A stretch of 64,000 nt of DNA from contig CM073519.1 of the NCBI GenBank assembly GCA_037074615.1, forward strand, positions 27,425,001 through 27,489,000, read 5' to 3'. The translations under genes were made by a program, and so were the position numbers. Numbering within the stretch: position 1 is the first letter of the stretch; the number at the start of each line of letters is the position of its first letter. Of the stretch, positions 48,724-61,912 are shown piece by piece. The notes below the pieces were generated by a model. The model was not told the DNA's origin, did not search any database, and was given only the letters and a program-made list of their open reading frames with translations. Source of the stretch: Leucaena leucocephala (lineage: Eukaryota > Streptophyta > Magnoliopsida > Fabales > Fabaceae).

Positions 48724-51700
48724 TGTCATATCCTAATTTTTCCCTATCCGTATAGTACTGATAGTGGAAAGAGATTTGGGAAGGATTATAATGAAGATCA
48801 GAAGAAATAATACATAGATAAGTCTTAAAGAAAGAGAAGGACCTAAACAAAAATTGAAAAAGGTTAAAGGCCAAAAGTTAAACTAGAAATAAATGTTGGG
48901 CAAAAGTGGTGATTTCCAAAAGTTTAGGGACCAAAACATAATTAAGCAAAAAGTCAGGGACATAAATGTAATTATAGAAAAGTTAACCCAAAAAAGGCTT
49001 AGAACTGCCTGTAAGTATTTTAGTCCCACATCTATAAGTAAATTGAGGAAGTCATGCTTGGTAAACTGGCATGATACAGAAATTTTATTAGGGCTCTAGA
49101 CAGTAGAAAATTATCTGATAGTCTAAAAGTTATCTAAATTTTTATCAGATTTCATGGATATCAGATATAAGTGGGGGAATTACAGGAAAATGTGCCCTAC
49201 AGTATCAGATGTTATGAATTAGACAGAACCCCGGAAGAAATCCTGTATAAAAAGTTATTCCCATAACAGTGAATTTTGACAGGAGTTTTATAACACCCGT
49301 GATCCGATAATTGAACTTATCGGTATGTAAGCCTGGATAGAATGAGATCAGATTACCTCATATATAGGCCCATGATGATGCCAAGAAGGGCCCAAAACCC
49401 AGGGTACCAGTCCATCAGTAGAAGGGGCCAGTGTCCAGAAAAAGTGCGAAATTACAAAAATGCCTAGATTGTACCAGAGATGGATGAAGGGAATTTTGGT
49501 CACTTGGGATAGGATAAAAATGTGGCACATGGTATAAATATGATTAGTTGAGCCCATATACACCCTGAGGCAGTATAAAGAGGGGTAAAATGACGATTAT
49601 GCCCTTAGGGTCAATATAGTGTAAGAAATGACACCAAGGATATTTTGGTCATTTCCCAAGGAATGGATGGCAGATAAATACTCAGTATAACAATGTCAAG
49701 GGTATGAGAACCCTAGACATTGATTTCCATGATAGAATACATATCCTGGTATATTATAGAAAAATTTGGAATAGAAAATAGTCCGGTTGTTGTGAAACTG
49801 TTCCGATCGGTACCGGATTGGACTGAAATTTTTCAAGAAGCTTCCTTACACTATAAGCACGCCACCTAACCCCTTGAGGTGTCCCTTGAGCTTTCCCACA
49901 TGATGTTATAATTATTCTTTTATGAAAAATTTAAATCCAAGATTAAATATCGGCCTATAGATCAAATAGTAAACAAATCAATCTTGGCCATTCATTTTTC
50001 TTGGATTTTGGCTATAAATACCCCCTCATTCTGCCCAAAACCGTGGCCTTGTGATACCTTGGGGAAACTCTTGCAAAATGAAAACTCAAGCCAAGACAAA
50101 GAAGATTCAAGGTTCCAAAGTTCAAGCAAGCTAGAGATTAAAGGTAAGCAATCTATCATAGCTTATTTTCCTTTGATTTGGGAGCTTGAACTGAGGGTTT
50201 TCATGGGAGAAAAGTTGAGTTTTGTCTAAGGGGTTGTGCTGCCCAACAACCATAGATGAAAGGGGAAAAAATAAATTAAAGTTAGAAACGTATGATTGAA
50301 GCTTAAACAAGCTAGTTAAGTGATTGGTTGTTGAATCAAGTTAATATTCTTGACTTTGCCAAGAGTGAACCTGTTTGGTATGCACTATTCATGAGGGAAG
50401 GGAATTGAATTTTAATGATTTAATGCTTCCATTGAATTTAGATGATGATTTTGTGTAGGATTGGAAAGGTTTTTAACCTTGAAAGCATTGAAATTCCAAG
50501 ATCATAGTTTTTGAAATCCTTATCTGTTACTGTTCACTCGCATGAACAGTGATTGGAATTTAATGATTTTGATGCTTCCAATAGTTTTAAAATGAAAAGT
50601 TGTGTGGGATAAAGTAGAGAAACAAGTATGGGAAGCATTGGAATCAAAATGAGAATTTTTGAAAGAATTAAGTGCAGTTTCGGTTCTGTACAGCATGTGA
50701 TAAAGGAGCATGAATTTCATGATTCTAAGCTCATAAATGGATTCAAAATATGAAATTGTGTAGGGTAAAGTCAAGGCATCAATTGATTCAAAGACCAAGT
50801 CCATTAGTTAAGATTAAGGAAAGTTAATGGGCTTAATGTTCAAGAAGAAGTTATGTTAGTTAAAGTGAGTTTAATGCTCAAGGAAGTTAGATTGTGATGA
50901 ATGAATGATTATATGATGTTAGGAATTGATTGGTATGTTTCAAGAGAGGCAGCCACATGTTAAAGCAAAGTGAGAAGAAGGAAGTAAGTTAAGGTGAAAG
51001 AAAGTCAAGTGTTCAAGGTAGTAAACTTATGCTAAACTTGTATGCATTGAATGTTATGCTTGATTGTGCTATGGCTTGATTGAATTGTGTTGCCTATGTG
51101 CTTATGTATGAATCTCTATTATATGTTTACTTTTTCCAATTGTATTTCATATGTAACATGGAAGCATGCACATGACACAATAGTAACACTTTCACAAGCA
51201 AGCACAAGTAGTTACATTAATGCATGCATTGTTTAGTACCGTTTGCTACTGAGATTTCCCCCAAAATCTCATCCCTTTCGATGTAATCCCAATCCCATAG
51301 GTTTATGAATGATGAAAGAGGATGATGAGGCATGAAGAAAAGCTAGGGATTGGATAGTATATATGTTATGTGAATGTGTAATGTTGCTGTATGACCAATA
51401 TAAGTAGTGATGGTCATAATGTAATGAAAAATAGTAAATGATGGAATAAATGTATGAAATTTTACATACATTTAGATGACATGCCAAGCTTCGTTTTGAC
51501 ACCAATAATGCTTTATTTGGATGTCTGTACAAAGAGAACTGATTTTCCAAAGTAAGGGACCAGAATCTGTTTCCAGGATTTTTGACCAAATGAACAGTAA
51601 AATTTGGTGAATAAACTGTATTAATTGGCTAATCATTTGGTATGGAAATTATTTTTCCCTTAAATGTCAAGATTTTATCTTCACTTAGATTTTGGAACCA

Positions 51701-51887
51701 CTTCATTTTGAGTTTTATAAAATTAGTTATGATTTTTCAAAGTTCATTGCATAATCTAGAATACCATATGAACAGTAACCGAGAAAGTGTAAAATTCCAG
51801 ATTTGGCTAATGGACTTCCAAGGTCTTGTAAGTGGTTCTAAATGCTACTGAATGGTCCCTAAGATGTATGAAAGTAAGGATGTTGCA
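48724..51887 (+). mobile_element. Solo LTR E (gypsy), 3164 bp
   Basis: TGTCATATCC...GGATGTTGCA with a perfect TSD AAGAG (48719-48723 and 51888-51892) inside F's 3' LTR. TATA box TATAAATA at 50013-50020 with CCCCCTC. Related to A's 3' LTR (14108-16800) and LTR J (62847 on). The inner frames (49348-51851) show no domain. Confidence 0.95.
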
Positions 51888-51892
51888 AAGAG

Positions 51893-52860
51893 CAATCCTC
51901 TACTTTATTAGAGAAGGGACTAGATAACTTACCTCATTCCTAAGCTCTGCCCAGTCCCTAAGCTCCTTGGACTGCTCCTGGCTCCTAGCTCCGCCAGAAC
52001 TCCTTTCTTTTTCTTCCTTTCTCTCTTTCTCTCTTTCTCTCTTCTTTCTTGCCTCTTGGTCGTGCATAACATGAAGGGAGGGGTGTCATATTTATAGGTG
52101 AGTGGAGGTGGAATGAATGGTTCAGATCAAATCGTGATGAATGGCCCAGATCGCTTTGCTTCCTCAAGAAGCTTCGCTTGCATCATCACGATGACATCCT
52201 CCTCCTCTATGACTCACTAATATGACATCATCCAAGGACACCTCAGGGGGTATGTGGCACAATTGGTGGGGTCCTTGGGACACCTCACCAGCTGACTCAG
52301 CCTCTCCAGAGAATTCCAGAGCCTTTTCCTGGAATGAGCGGCCGAGATTGTGTCACGTGTCCTCTTTACTTTTTCTCCTTTTTCTAATCTCATGACATGT
52401 GTCCTTAACTTTTCTTCTTTTCCTGTAATTAGGCCATGTGGTGCCTTGTGGGTCCCATGAGGACACCTTTCATGCCACCTCATGGTTTAAAGTCATATCT
52501 GATCACTTTTCCCAGTTCTATCCTTAACCTAGTAACGTTACTTTATGGAAATCACTAAAATATTATTTTAAGGCCTCTTAAACTCCATAATACTTGGGCC
52601 TACGTTTTTGAGCTCTTGGATTGCTATATTGGGTTTATAACCAAGCCCAAGCACTGGTGGCTCGGTTCCTAAGAAACACCTCTTACTTATTTTTTATGCC
52701 CATAGGGACTTTCACTATTTTCCTTGAATTTTCACTTTCTTGCAGTTTAGTCCCTGAACATCATCTGTACACTTCTGGGACTCCTGCACAATAGGTTCTA
52801 GTAGCCTTCCTTTTTCAGGCTACATACTGGGCTTCTAGGCCTAAAAATTGGGATATGACA
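51893..52860 (-). repeat. Element F 3' LTR, segment 3
   Basis: Completes F's 3' LTR (three segments together about 1.87 kb) and ends at GGATATGACA, that is TGTCATATCC on the minus strand. A TATA-like box lies at 52089-52096 (minus) next to a CT-rich tract (about 51995-52050). The minus-strand frames 51985-52483 are incidental. Confidence 0.87.
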
Positions 52861-55345
52861 TTTCTCCTCCCCTTTAAATAAATTTCATCCGCAAAATTTG
52901 AGGGTTAAATTTCTATTTATTCATAACTTTATGTATCGATGCCAAACTTTTGTGGCATTTACACCCTTTCCCACATAACTGCATTATATCTTTACTCTAT
53001 CTTAGACCCTCTTCTCTGGGTCTCGCTAGCCTTTTCATCTCTTACTCCTTATCTGAATGATCTATCAATTCATACTTTTCCATTCTCAAAACATATGGGG
53101 TTCTCTTCTTTATTCCTCAGGCATACTTCTACAAAACTTTTGAATATCAGTACCCAGACTTGAACTTGAACTCCATCTTTTAAGGATAAACTAAGTTTAG
53201 TCTGTATATAATATAGGTTATTTGAGGAAAATCATTATAAATAGGTTTTCTAGAGGAGTTAATCAACTCGTGAAGCTCCTTACCTTAACTTATCTTTGGT
53301 ACTCATCTTTCCAGAGAGATACTATACTGTTCTCATTTCTTCATAGCTCCTTACTTTCCTTAGGCTAGGTCTAACTGTGAACTCGGGATCTAATTGCGAT
53401 CAACTGTAAGCCTCTTCAGAATCTAACTGTGACTTTGAAGCTGTTAGGATCTAATTATGACCCTTGAGCCATATTAGGATCTAACTGCGACCCTCCAGAA
53501 TCCTTTGTGGTTCTGTCTGTATCATCATCTCTGAAAGATCTCATCCAACAGACTAAGTTATAAAGTTGACTGATTCCACTTATTGATAACTCAATAAAAA
53601 TTTTAAAATACATTCAGTAGCCTATATTATTTACCAAGACTTTACTTATTTTCCCTCTTACTCAGGACTTCCTTCTCATTTTTCTTACTCTATTGTGGTT
53701 ACCAATTATGGTCTAACCACCTGCCATTGCATTCCGTTGCTATGGCCTCATCATAACTTCTCATTTAAATATGTGCTCTAACTGGGAGCCATTTGAACTA
53801 TGCTATAACTGTAAGCAATTTGTATCATATCTAACTCTTATATGAAGAGTAATATGAACTCATCAAAATCTACCTCTATCTGAGAGTCATCTGTTTCATA
53901 TCCAACTCTTATCTGAAGAGTGATATGAAAATAATCTCTTTACTACTCTCTCTTACTCTTTCTGTATACCATTTATTTGATAGGATTATAGCACTACCAC
54001 CTTCTTGGTACTTGCTGTAACCCTAACATAAGAAATGGCCCTAAGCACTGTATTCATAAGTCTGTAGAAATTCCTTAGTAACCCCAATCATACTGTAATA
54101 ACTATCCCACTTACTAAGACTATCTATCATCCTGGGTAAATTCTTATTGCATGTCGTATGGTATGGCAGTAACATAACTTTCTCATCATAAACTCTACCC
54201 TACATGTACTGCATGAGGGGAGTATTCATAGCATACTCTAACATGCATGTCATCATATGACAACTGCAAGGAGATGCAACTATTTATCATAACTCATGGC
54301 AACATAAACCATATCATAATCACATAAATTTGCTCAACCATCCATCATACGTACACTGCAATTGAACATTCTTTCCTCTATCACCTTATCTTTCATATCC
54401 CAAACATTCATTTAGGAATATGAAATAACTACTCATTTAACTTAGGCTGCCACATTACCCTCTTACTAGGGTATAGACTCAACCCTTCATTACTCTATCT
54501 TATTCTTGCTAATTACTCTTTCTTAAATTGGGGAGTCTCTTTATCTTTGAAACTGTGTCTACCTTTCTCTCTATTAGTCTTAGTCTACTCTAGACTATAC
54601 TATGGTTTCTCTATCTTAGGAACATCATCTCTCTCTATCTATTAATCATCTTGTCTCTAACTTTAGGCCACATGCTAGGATCATTCCTAGGAAAGCCTCA
54701 TTCTAACTTGTAATTCTTTTGTTCAGGAAACACTAGCAGAATAAATTATTTCATAATATAGATCTACTCACATAGAGGATATACTTCTGAACATTATCTA
54801 ATCTTTCATATCTCCTTACTTTATACTATATGGCTTGATTATGCTTTGTACCAATCCTCTAGTTAATTAACTTCAACCAGGTTGGTACCTTCATTATCAT
54901 CGCCACTATAACATCTGGCAGCTTCCCTTGACCTGGGACTAGTCAGCTTCTATCTCTATCTATAGAGAAAATTGCTCCCCAGACATTATCCTACTTAGTC
55001 CAACCACATCGTGCTAAGAAACACGAGACGTCGGTGGTAATAGCTGGCTAAAACTAACTACTTCCTTGAAGATTACCCCGTAAAACTATAAGGTATAGGG
55101 TATTGTTCTATCTATCTGGGTGTCACTGACTCTAAATAGTGAATACAATCCCCATATCTTCTACTATAGGGAGAACCTCTTAGTTCAAATCTCTAACTAC
55201 ACCAGAGCATCACTGAGCCATAACCTTATCTTCTGTGCAGAATCTTATGCTCTATGCCAGAACCCTTTTCTCTGTACTAGAACCCTCTTGATTCTGTACT
55301 AGAACCTTCTGCTCTGAGCTAGAATCCTCTACTCTAATACCAAAA
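52861..55345 (-). other. Non-coding interior of element F
   Basis: No ORF above about 75 residues and no pol similarity. Read on the minus strand: degenerate PBS TGGTATTAGAGT (55342-55331), then repeats around GGTTCTAGTACAGAA (about 55325-55240), then a part homologous to element A's 3' region (from about 54345), a set of at least four GGATCTAACTGYGACC-like motifs (about 53390-53510), an ACTCTTATMTGAAGAGT direct repeat (about 53835 and 53910 in plus coordinates) and a PPT (TTTAAAGGGGAGGAGAAA) against the 3' LTR. Confidence 0.8.
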
Positions 55346-56841
55346 TCTAACATCCTCATTTTTATACGTCTTAGGGACCAAATGGTAGCATCTGGAACCA
55401 CTTCTAAGGCTATTGAAGTCAAATTACTCAATCTGAAATTTTACTCTTAGCGTGTACTATTCACTGTGTAAATTCCAGTGAAGTGACCTGACTTCGAAAA
55501 CTGATAACTAATTCTAGCAAAATTGAAATGGAGTGGTTCAAATTGCTATATGAAGCTAACTTAATTCTCTTTCAGGGAAAAATAACTTGTTGACTGCGCC
55601 TTGACTAAGTCAACATCAGTAAACGTATGAAAATTGCTGTTCATCCTGCATTTTCCCCTGATTTCAGCACTTTGGTCCTAACATTTGCACTATCTAATCC
55701 CCAGCTTTTCTTCATGCTTCTTTAGTCCTCTTCTAACATACCTATAGGAATTGGATTACATGGAAAGGGATGAGATTTTTGGGAAAATCTCAATAGCAAA
55801 TAGTACTAAACAATGCATGCATTAATGTAAATACTTGTGCTTGCTTGTAAAAGTGTTAACATTGTCTAATGTGTATGCTTCCATGTTACATATGAAATAC
55901 AATTGGCCAAAGTAATCATAGAAACAAAGCTTCATATATAAGCACATATACAACATAATTCAACAAAGCCATAGCACAATCAAGTATAACATTCAATACA
56001 TACAAGTTTAGGATAAATTCACTACCTGGCGTGTAGCCTTTCCTTCTAGCCTTTAGCCTTGTCTCTAAGGTCCCTTCTTTTCATATGTTAGAGCCTATAC
56101 ATAGCATAATAATATCTTTATTATTATCTAGTATAGCTTTACTTAGCTTATGCTTAACTTGGGGTAATATCCTTAATCTGACATTTCCCTAACTTTCTTT
56201 CTATCTATAGCTAACCTTATTAATAGAGATATTTCTCTATTCTAACCACTAAGAGCAATCCTCTAATTTATTAGAGCAGGGACTATATATCTTACTTACC
56301 TCATTCCTAAATTCTGCCTAGTCCCTAAGCTCCTTGGACTACTCCTGGCTCTGCCAGAACTCCTTCCTTTCTTTCTCTTCCTTCCTTTTTTTCGCTCTTT
56401 CTCTCTTCTTTCTCTTCTGTCTTGGCTCTTTGCCATACATAAAATGAAGGGAGGGGTGGCCTATTTATAGGTGAGTGGAGGTGGAATGAATGGTCCAGAT
56501 CAAATCGTGATGAATAGCCTAGATCGCTTAGCTTCCTCAAGAAGCTTTACCTGCATCATCACGATGACATCCTCCTCGTCTATGACTCACCAATATGACA
56601 TCATCCAAGGACACCTCAAGGGGTATGTGGCATAATTGGTGGGATCCTTGGGACACCTCACCAGCTGACTCAGCCTCTCTAGAGAATTCTAGAACCTTTT
56701 CCTGGAATGAGCGGCCGAGATTGTGCCACTTGTCCTCTTTACTTTTTCTCCTTTTTCTAATCTCATGACATGTGTCCTTAACTTTTCTTCTTTTCCTGTA
56801 ATTAGGCCATGTGGCCCCTTGTAGGTCCCATGAGGACACTT
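55346..56841 (-). repeat. Element F 5' LTR, truncated by copia-3
   Basis: Starts next to the PBS (TCTAACATCC, the terminal TG mutated to TC in plus reading) and is collinear with the three-segment 3' LTR up to GAGGACACTT, where copia-3 starts. TATA-like box at 56462-56469 (minus). Confidence 0.87.
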
Positions 56842-58741
56842 TGTAAGGAATTAGAAGACACGCAGCGGAAATAAACTTTAAAATTTTCCATTCCTTGCCA
56901 GGATCTGCCGTATGTGTTTAAGTCAAGTGGAAAGAATCATTACCCTTAGTGTTGCTCAGCGAATTTCACAGCTTCTCTACATGGGTGGTGATCTCTTTCT
57001 GATCGCAAGAAATCGACGGAGTGTTCCTCAGCGACCTTCACAGATTCTCTCCGCGGACGGTGGTCTCTTTCCGATCACAAGAAGTCGACGCCTCAGGTCG
57101 GCTTCCTCTACTGGTATCCACACGAACAGCGTTCCAACCACGAATGACGTGCTAGCGTCTCCTGTCCCTCCAAGGCTTTCACAAGTCTCCGTCTCTATTT
57201 CGGCAGTTTCTTGTCTGCAAACCTTTTGCAGAGTCCGTTCGGCCTTTTGTGTTCTGTATTATTTTCAAACGTAGCTCCTCCAATCAGATATAGAGGATGC
57301 TATGCGTTTTTACACTTAACCTAATTGGATTTTGGAGTTAATCTTATATTAATTCCGAATTGATACAATATCATATATTGTATAATTTTATAAGAAACTA
57401 ATTAAATAAAATAATATTAAATCCGTCCCACAGATTTAATTACCTATTTATTTAACTTTAAATAAAGATGAGACTGAGTTATATTTGATTTATTCCCATA
57501 AATCAAATTTGAGATATCCTATCAATTTGAATTTCAAATTCAAACGTGATAGGGATTTAATTTATCCTTATAAATTAAATCTTATAAATATCTCTTATAT
57601 GAGATATCCTATCAATTTGAATTTCGAATTTCAAACGTGATAGAGATTTAATTTATCCTTATAAATTAAATCTTATAAATATCTCTTATATGAGATATCC
57701 TATCAATTTGAATTTCGAATTTCAAACGTGATAGAGATTTAATTTATCCTTATAAATTAAATCTCATATATCTCATATATATAATATATATACGAATTTA
57801 TATATATACGAATATAAATATAAATAAATATATATATCCACCCTGGATCATTCATTGAATCTAGACATGTCTTAGATTCAATGAATCTGGACATCATAGC
57901 TCGTGTTGGGCTATTTTGTGTGCGACCCTGTAGGCCCATATGAAGTTGGCAGTGGGCCATTTGCTATACTAGCCCACAAGTCGCAAGCGGTCTCTAGCAA
58001 GACATAACAACTACCCAAGTCATATGAGGATCGATAAACGATGTAACCTTTTATACAACCATATCATGTCCCTTCTGTCACGCGATATTTTGGTCATGGA
58101 TGAGGCATGGATAATGTCATCCTCCTATTCCTGACCGTTACTTTCTCGATCCCTGAGTAGTCTGACTATAGAAATGGAACTACCTTTCCATTACAGTATG
58201 GCCATACATTTCTCAGACTCACTCATCGAGGGGCCCAGTAATATCTCTCCATGAATGTGAGGGACAAATTCCATCTTGACCATTCACATTCCTCCGCATG
58301 AAAAACCACTAAGCCCGAACATAGTCTTTATGATCACTCGGTCAAAAGTGACTTTTGACTAGGTCAAAGCTGAGCGTTTTGTCATGTAGGAATCCATGAT
58401 GATCTCAGGTTAAAGGGCATATTGACATGGTTTGTATATGAGAGAAGCTTATGACGTTACCCATGCAGTTCTCTCATAGCGGGTCAGTCCAACACCCTGT
58501 ACTCTTACATGTGCTTATGACTTTGATTTATATCTCTATACATCTTCAAAGTCATACTGGTCTTATTTCATCTGTGCTCCCACATAGATGATTGACCAGG
58601 GACATTTAGGATAATATCATGAATTATTCAAGGATGGTCATCATAGTAAACATGCAAATAATATGATAATTCAATTAATAAATTCATAAATCAATAATGT
58701 TCATAAGACAATGATTGGCCCCTAGGGCACGATTTCCAACA
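56842..58741 (-). repeat. copia-3 3' LTR
   Basis: 1900 bp, TGTTGGAAATCGTGCCC (from 58741) to TTCCTTACA (56842) on the minus strand. Next to it is the interior PPT AGTGCAAGTGGGAGGT (minus, 58742-58757). It contains three AT-rich minisatellite units (about 57510-57770) and two copies of a repeat of about 65 bp (about 56950-57090). The first 546 bp are repeated inverted at 61365-61912. Confidence 0.94.
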
Positions 58742-58755
58742 ACCTCCCACTTGCA

Positions 58756-61364
58756 CTAGGTACAATCATTAATTTGACTAATTCCCATTGACCTGACATT
58801 ACGCTCATGCTTTGCCTACACAAGCGGCTTTGTTAGAGGATCAGCAACATTATCTTCTCCTGCTACTTTGCATATTTTTATATCACCTCTATCGTTGATT
58901 TCTCTGATGAGATGAAATCGCCTGAGTATATGCTTGGTCCTTTGATGTGACCTAGGCTCTTTGGCCTGTGCAATAGCACCGCTATTGTCACAGAGCAAAG
59001 TTATTGGATCTGAGATGGTAGGTATCACCCCTAGTTCTGTGATGAACTTCCTGATCCAAACGGCTTCCTTAGCTGCATCAGATGCTGCTATATACTCAGC
59101 TTCTGTTGCAGAATCTGCTACAGTGCCCTGCTTAAAGCTCTTCCAGCTTACTGCTCCATTATTGAGGAGGAATATGTATCCAGACTACGATTTTTGGTCG
59201 TCCTGGTCAGTTTGGAAACTCGCATCTGTGTAACCAGTTACACAGAGCTCATCATCCAATCCACCATAGACCAAGAATAAGTCCTTAGTCCTTCTTAAGT
59301 ACTTAAGGATATTCTTGACAGCAGTCCAATAGCCCTCACCAGGGTCCTGTTGGTATCTGCTAGTCATACTTAAGGCAAACGAGACATCCGGTCGAGTACA
59401 TAACATGGCGTACATGATAGATCCTATGGCTGAGGCATATGGAACCTTACTCATGCGACCTCGCTGATCAGATGTACTAGGACACAGATCTTTGCTAAGG
59501 TGAGTACCATGAGACATGGGTATGAAACCCCTCTTTGATTCGTGCATACTGAACCTATGCAGTATTTTGTCTATGTATGTACTCTGACTGAGTCCTAGAA
59601 GTCTTTTAGATCTATCTCTATAGATCCTGATTCCTAGGATGTAGGTGGCTTCACCCAAGTCTTTCATCGAGAAAGACTTTCCTAACCAAGACTTGACAAT
59701 CTGCAAGGTAGGAATGTCATTCCCAATAAGTAGGATGTCATCGACATAGAGTACCAAAAACACAACTGTGCTCCCACTAACCTTCTTGTACACACAAGGT
59801 TCATCAATGTTTTGAAGAAATCCAAACTCTTTGATTACTTCATCAAAACGATGATTCCAACTCTGAGAGGCTTGCTTTAGTCCATAAATGGACTTTTGAA
59901 GCTTGCACACTTTACCAGAGTCCTCAGAACGCACAAACCCTTCAGGTTGTGTCATGTACACATCCTCAAGGAGCTTTCCATTAAGGAAGGCTGTCTTGAC
60001 GTCTATCTGCCATATTTCATAGTCATAATATGCTGCAATAGCAAAGAGGATTCTGATTGATTTGGCCATTGCTACTGGGGAAAAGGTCTCATCATAGTCC
60101 ACACCATGAGTTTGAGTAAAACCTTTTGCAACCAGTCGTGCCTTGAAGACATTTACATTGCCATCCATGTCAGTTTTCTCTTTGAAAACCCACTTGCACC
60201 CGACGGTTTTTACACCTTTAGGCGGGTCGACTAAGGTCCAAACCTGATTGTCGTACATGGATTGCATCTCAGACTTCATGGCACTAAGCCATTTTTCGGA
60301 GTTTGGTCCCACTATAGCTTCTCGATAGGTAGTCGGCTCATTATGCTCAATGAGCAACACATCACGACTATTAGAAATCAGAAATCCATATCTCTGAGGC
60401 TGAAGTCGTGTCCTATTAGACTTTCGTGGACCTTGCGTGACTTGAGGAGTCTCAACAACTTGTTGTGAGTCTTCTCTATTTTCCATCTGCAGTTCTGTGG
60501 TGTCTTGTAGCTCTCGAACTTCTTCGAGTTGTACCTTACTCCCACTGGTTCTTTTAGAGATAAATTCTCGTTCAAGAAAGATACCATTTCTGACAACAAA
60601 CACTTTGTTATCAGCAGGGTTGTAGACGTAATATCCCTTGGTTTCCTTAGGATATCCCACAAAAAGGCATTTTGAGGATTTGGGCGCTAATTTGTCTGAG
60701 GCTTGTTGCTTAACATAGACCTCGCATCCCCAAATCTTGAGGAAAGACAAACTAGGCGTCCTCCCAGTCCATATCTCATACGGAGTCTTTTCGATTGCCT
60801 TAGATGGAACACGATTGAGTGTGAACGCAGCTGTCTCTAGGGCATAGCCCCAAAAGGAGGGCGGAAGATCTGTTCGACTCATCATGGATCGAACCATATC
60901 TAATAGTGTTCAATTTCTCCATTCAGAAACGCCATTCCATTGTGGTGTCCCTGGAGGAGTCAATTGTGAGAGTGTCCCACAATTCCTAAGATGATCTATG
61001 AACTCTTGGCTCAAATATTCACCACCCCGATCAGATCGAAGGGCTTTAATTGTTTTGCCAAGCTGGTTTTGTACTTCATTTTGAAATATTTTGAACTTTT
61101 CAAAAGATTCAGATTTATGTTTCATCAGATAGATGTACCCATATCTGCTGAAATCATCTATAAATGTTATGAAGTACGAATAACCTCCTCTGGCATTTGT
61201 GTTCATCGGTCCACACACATCTGTATGTATGAGGCCCAATAAATCAGTGGCCCTCTCACTGTGCCCAGTGAAGGGTGACTTTGTCATCTTTCCTAACAAG
61301 CAAGACTCGCAAGTGTCATATGATTCAAAATCAAATGAGTTTAGAAATCCATCTTGATTGGAGG
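58756..61364 (-). pseudogene. pol: copia-3 pol: integrase, RT, RNase H with nonsense codons
   Basis: A single minus-strand frame with no frameshift seen. From 61364: the end of the GAG-pre-integrase zinc domain (CESCLLGKMTKSPFTG), integrase core (HTDVCGP, RSDRGGEY, catalytic E in NGVSEWRN), RT (YVDD in LYVDDILLIGND about 59725) and RNase H (YTDASFQ, TEAEYIAASD, LLCDNSGAI). Stops: TGA at 60910-60912 (relatives have NRTLLDM, an arginine), TAG at 59185-59187 and TAG at 58816-58818, both where relatives usually have glutamine. The last stop of the frame is at 58756-58758. All three internal stops can arise by C-to-T. Gag, protease and the start of integrase are missing. Ty1/copia is certain; a Tork-type lineage is a guess. 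Confidence 0.93.
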
Positions 61365-61912
61365 AATTATACAATATATGATATTGTATCAATTCGGAAT
61401 TAATATAAGATTAACTCCAAAATCCAATTAGGTTAAGTGGAAAAACGCATAGCATCCTCTATATCTGATTGGAGGAGCTACGTTTGAAAATAACACAGAA
61501 CACAAAAGGCCGAACGGAATCTGCAAAAGGTTTGCAGACAAGAAACTGCCGAAATAGAGACGGAGACTTGTGAAAGCGTTGGAGGGACAGGAGACGCTAG
61601 CACGTCGTTCGTGGTTGGAACGCTGTTCGTGTGGATACCAGTAGAGGAAGCCGACCTGAGGCGTCGACTTCTTGTGATCGGAAAGAGACCACCGTCCGCG
61701 GAGAGAATCTGTGAAGGTCGCTGAGGAACACTCCGTCGATTTCTTGCGATCAGAAAGAGATCACCACCCACGTAGAGAAGCTGTGAAATTCGCTGAGCAA
61801 CACTAAGGGTAATGATTCTTTCCACTTGACTTAAACACATACGGCAGATCCTGGCAAGGAATGGAAAATTTTTAAAGTTTATTTCCGCTGCGTGTCTTCC
61901 AATTCCTTACAG
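61365..61912 (+). repeat. Inverted copy of the copia-3 LTR 3' end
   Basis: Reverse complement of 56842-57387, ending at the normal LTR terminus CCTTACA. Fused at 61364/61365 to pol without any gag or protease. The ORF 61478-61840 (minus) is the inverted twin of 56912-57274 and is not a gene. Confidence 0.92.

Larger units (their letters stand above)
37418..56841 (-). mobile_element. Element F: large non-coding, non-autonomous gypsy-type element
   Basis: Minus-strand element: 3' LTR in three segments (37418-52860), PPT (about 52861-52878), non-coding interior 52861-55345, PBS 55331-55342 and a 5' LTR that starts at 55346 and is cut at 56841 by copia-3. The remainder would lie beyond 64000. 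There is no gag or pol trace in its 2.5-kb interior, so mobility must have depended on enzymes of a relative. Termini and LTR family equal solo LTR D. B and E are younger insertions inside it. Confidence 0.85.
56842..61912 (-). mobile_element. copia-3: half element bounded by inverted LTR ends
   Basis: Minus-strand 3' LTR, then pol (to about 61364), then instead of gag and a 5' LTR an inverted copy of the LTR's 3' end (61365-61912), so both outer ends read TGTAAGG...CCTTACA. Left flank is F's 5' LTR (CACTT); right flank is another copia LTR fragment. I see no TSD. The arms are about 98% alike by their 120-residue ORFs (4 differences). Confidence 0.85.

Noticed and set aside
56912..57274. 120-residue ORF, nearly identical to an ORF at 61478-61840
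   Set aside because: Both lie antisense in the copia LTR and are duplicated only because the LTR end is duplicated; the reading has no domain.
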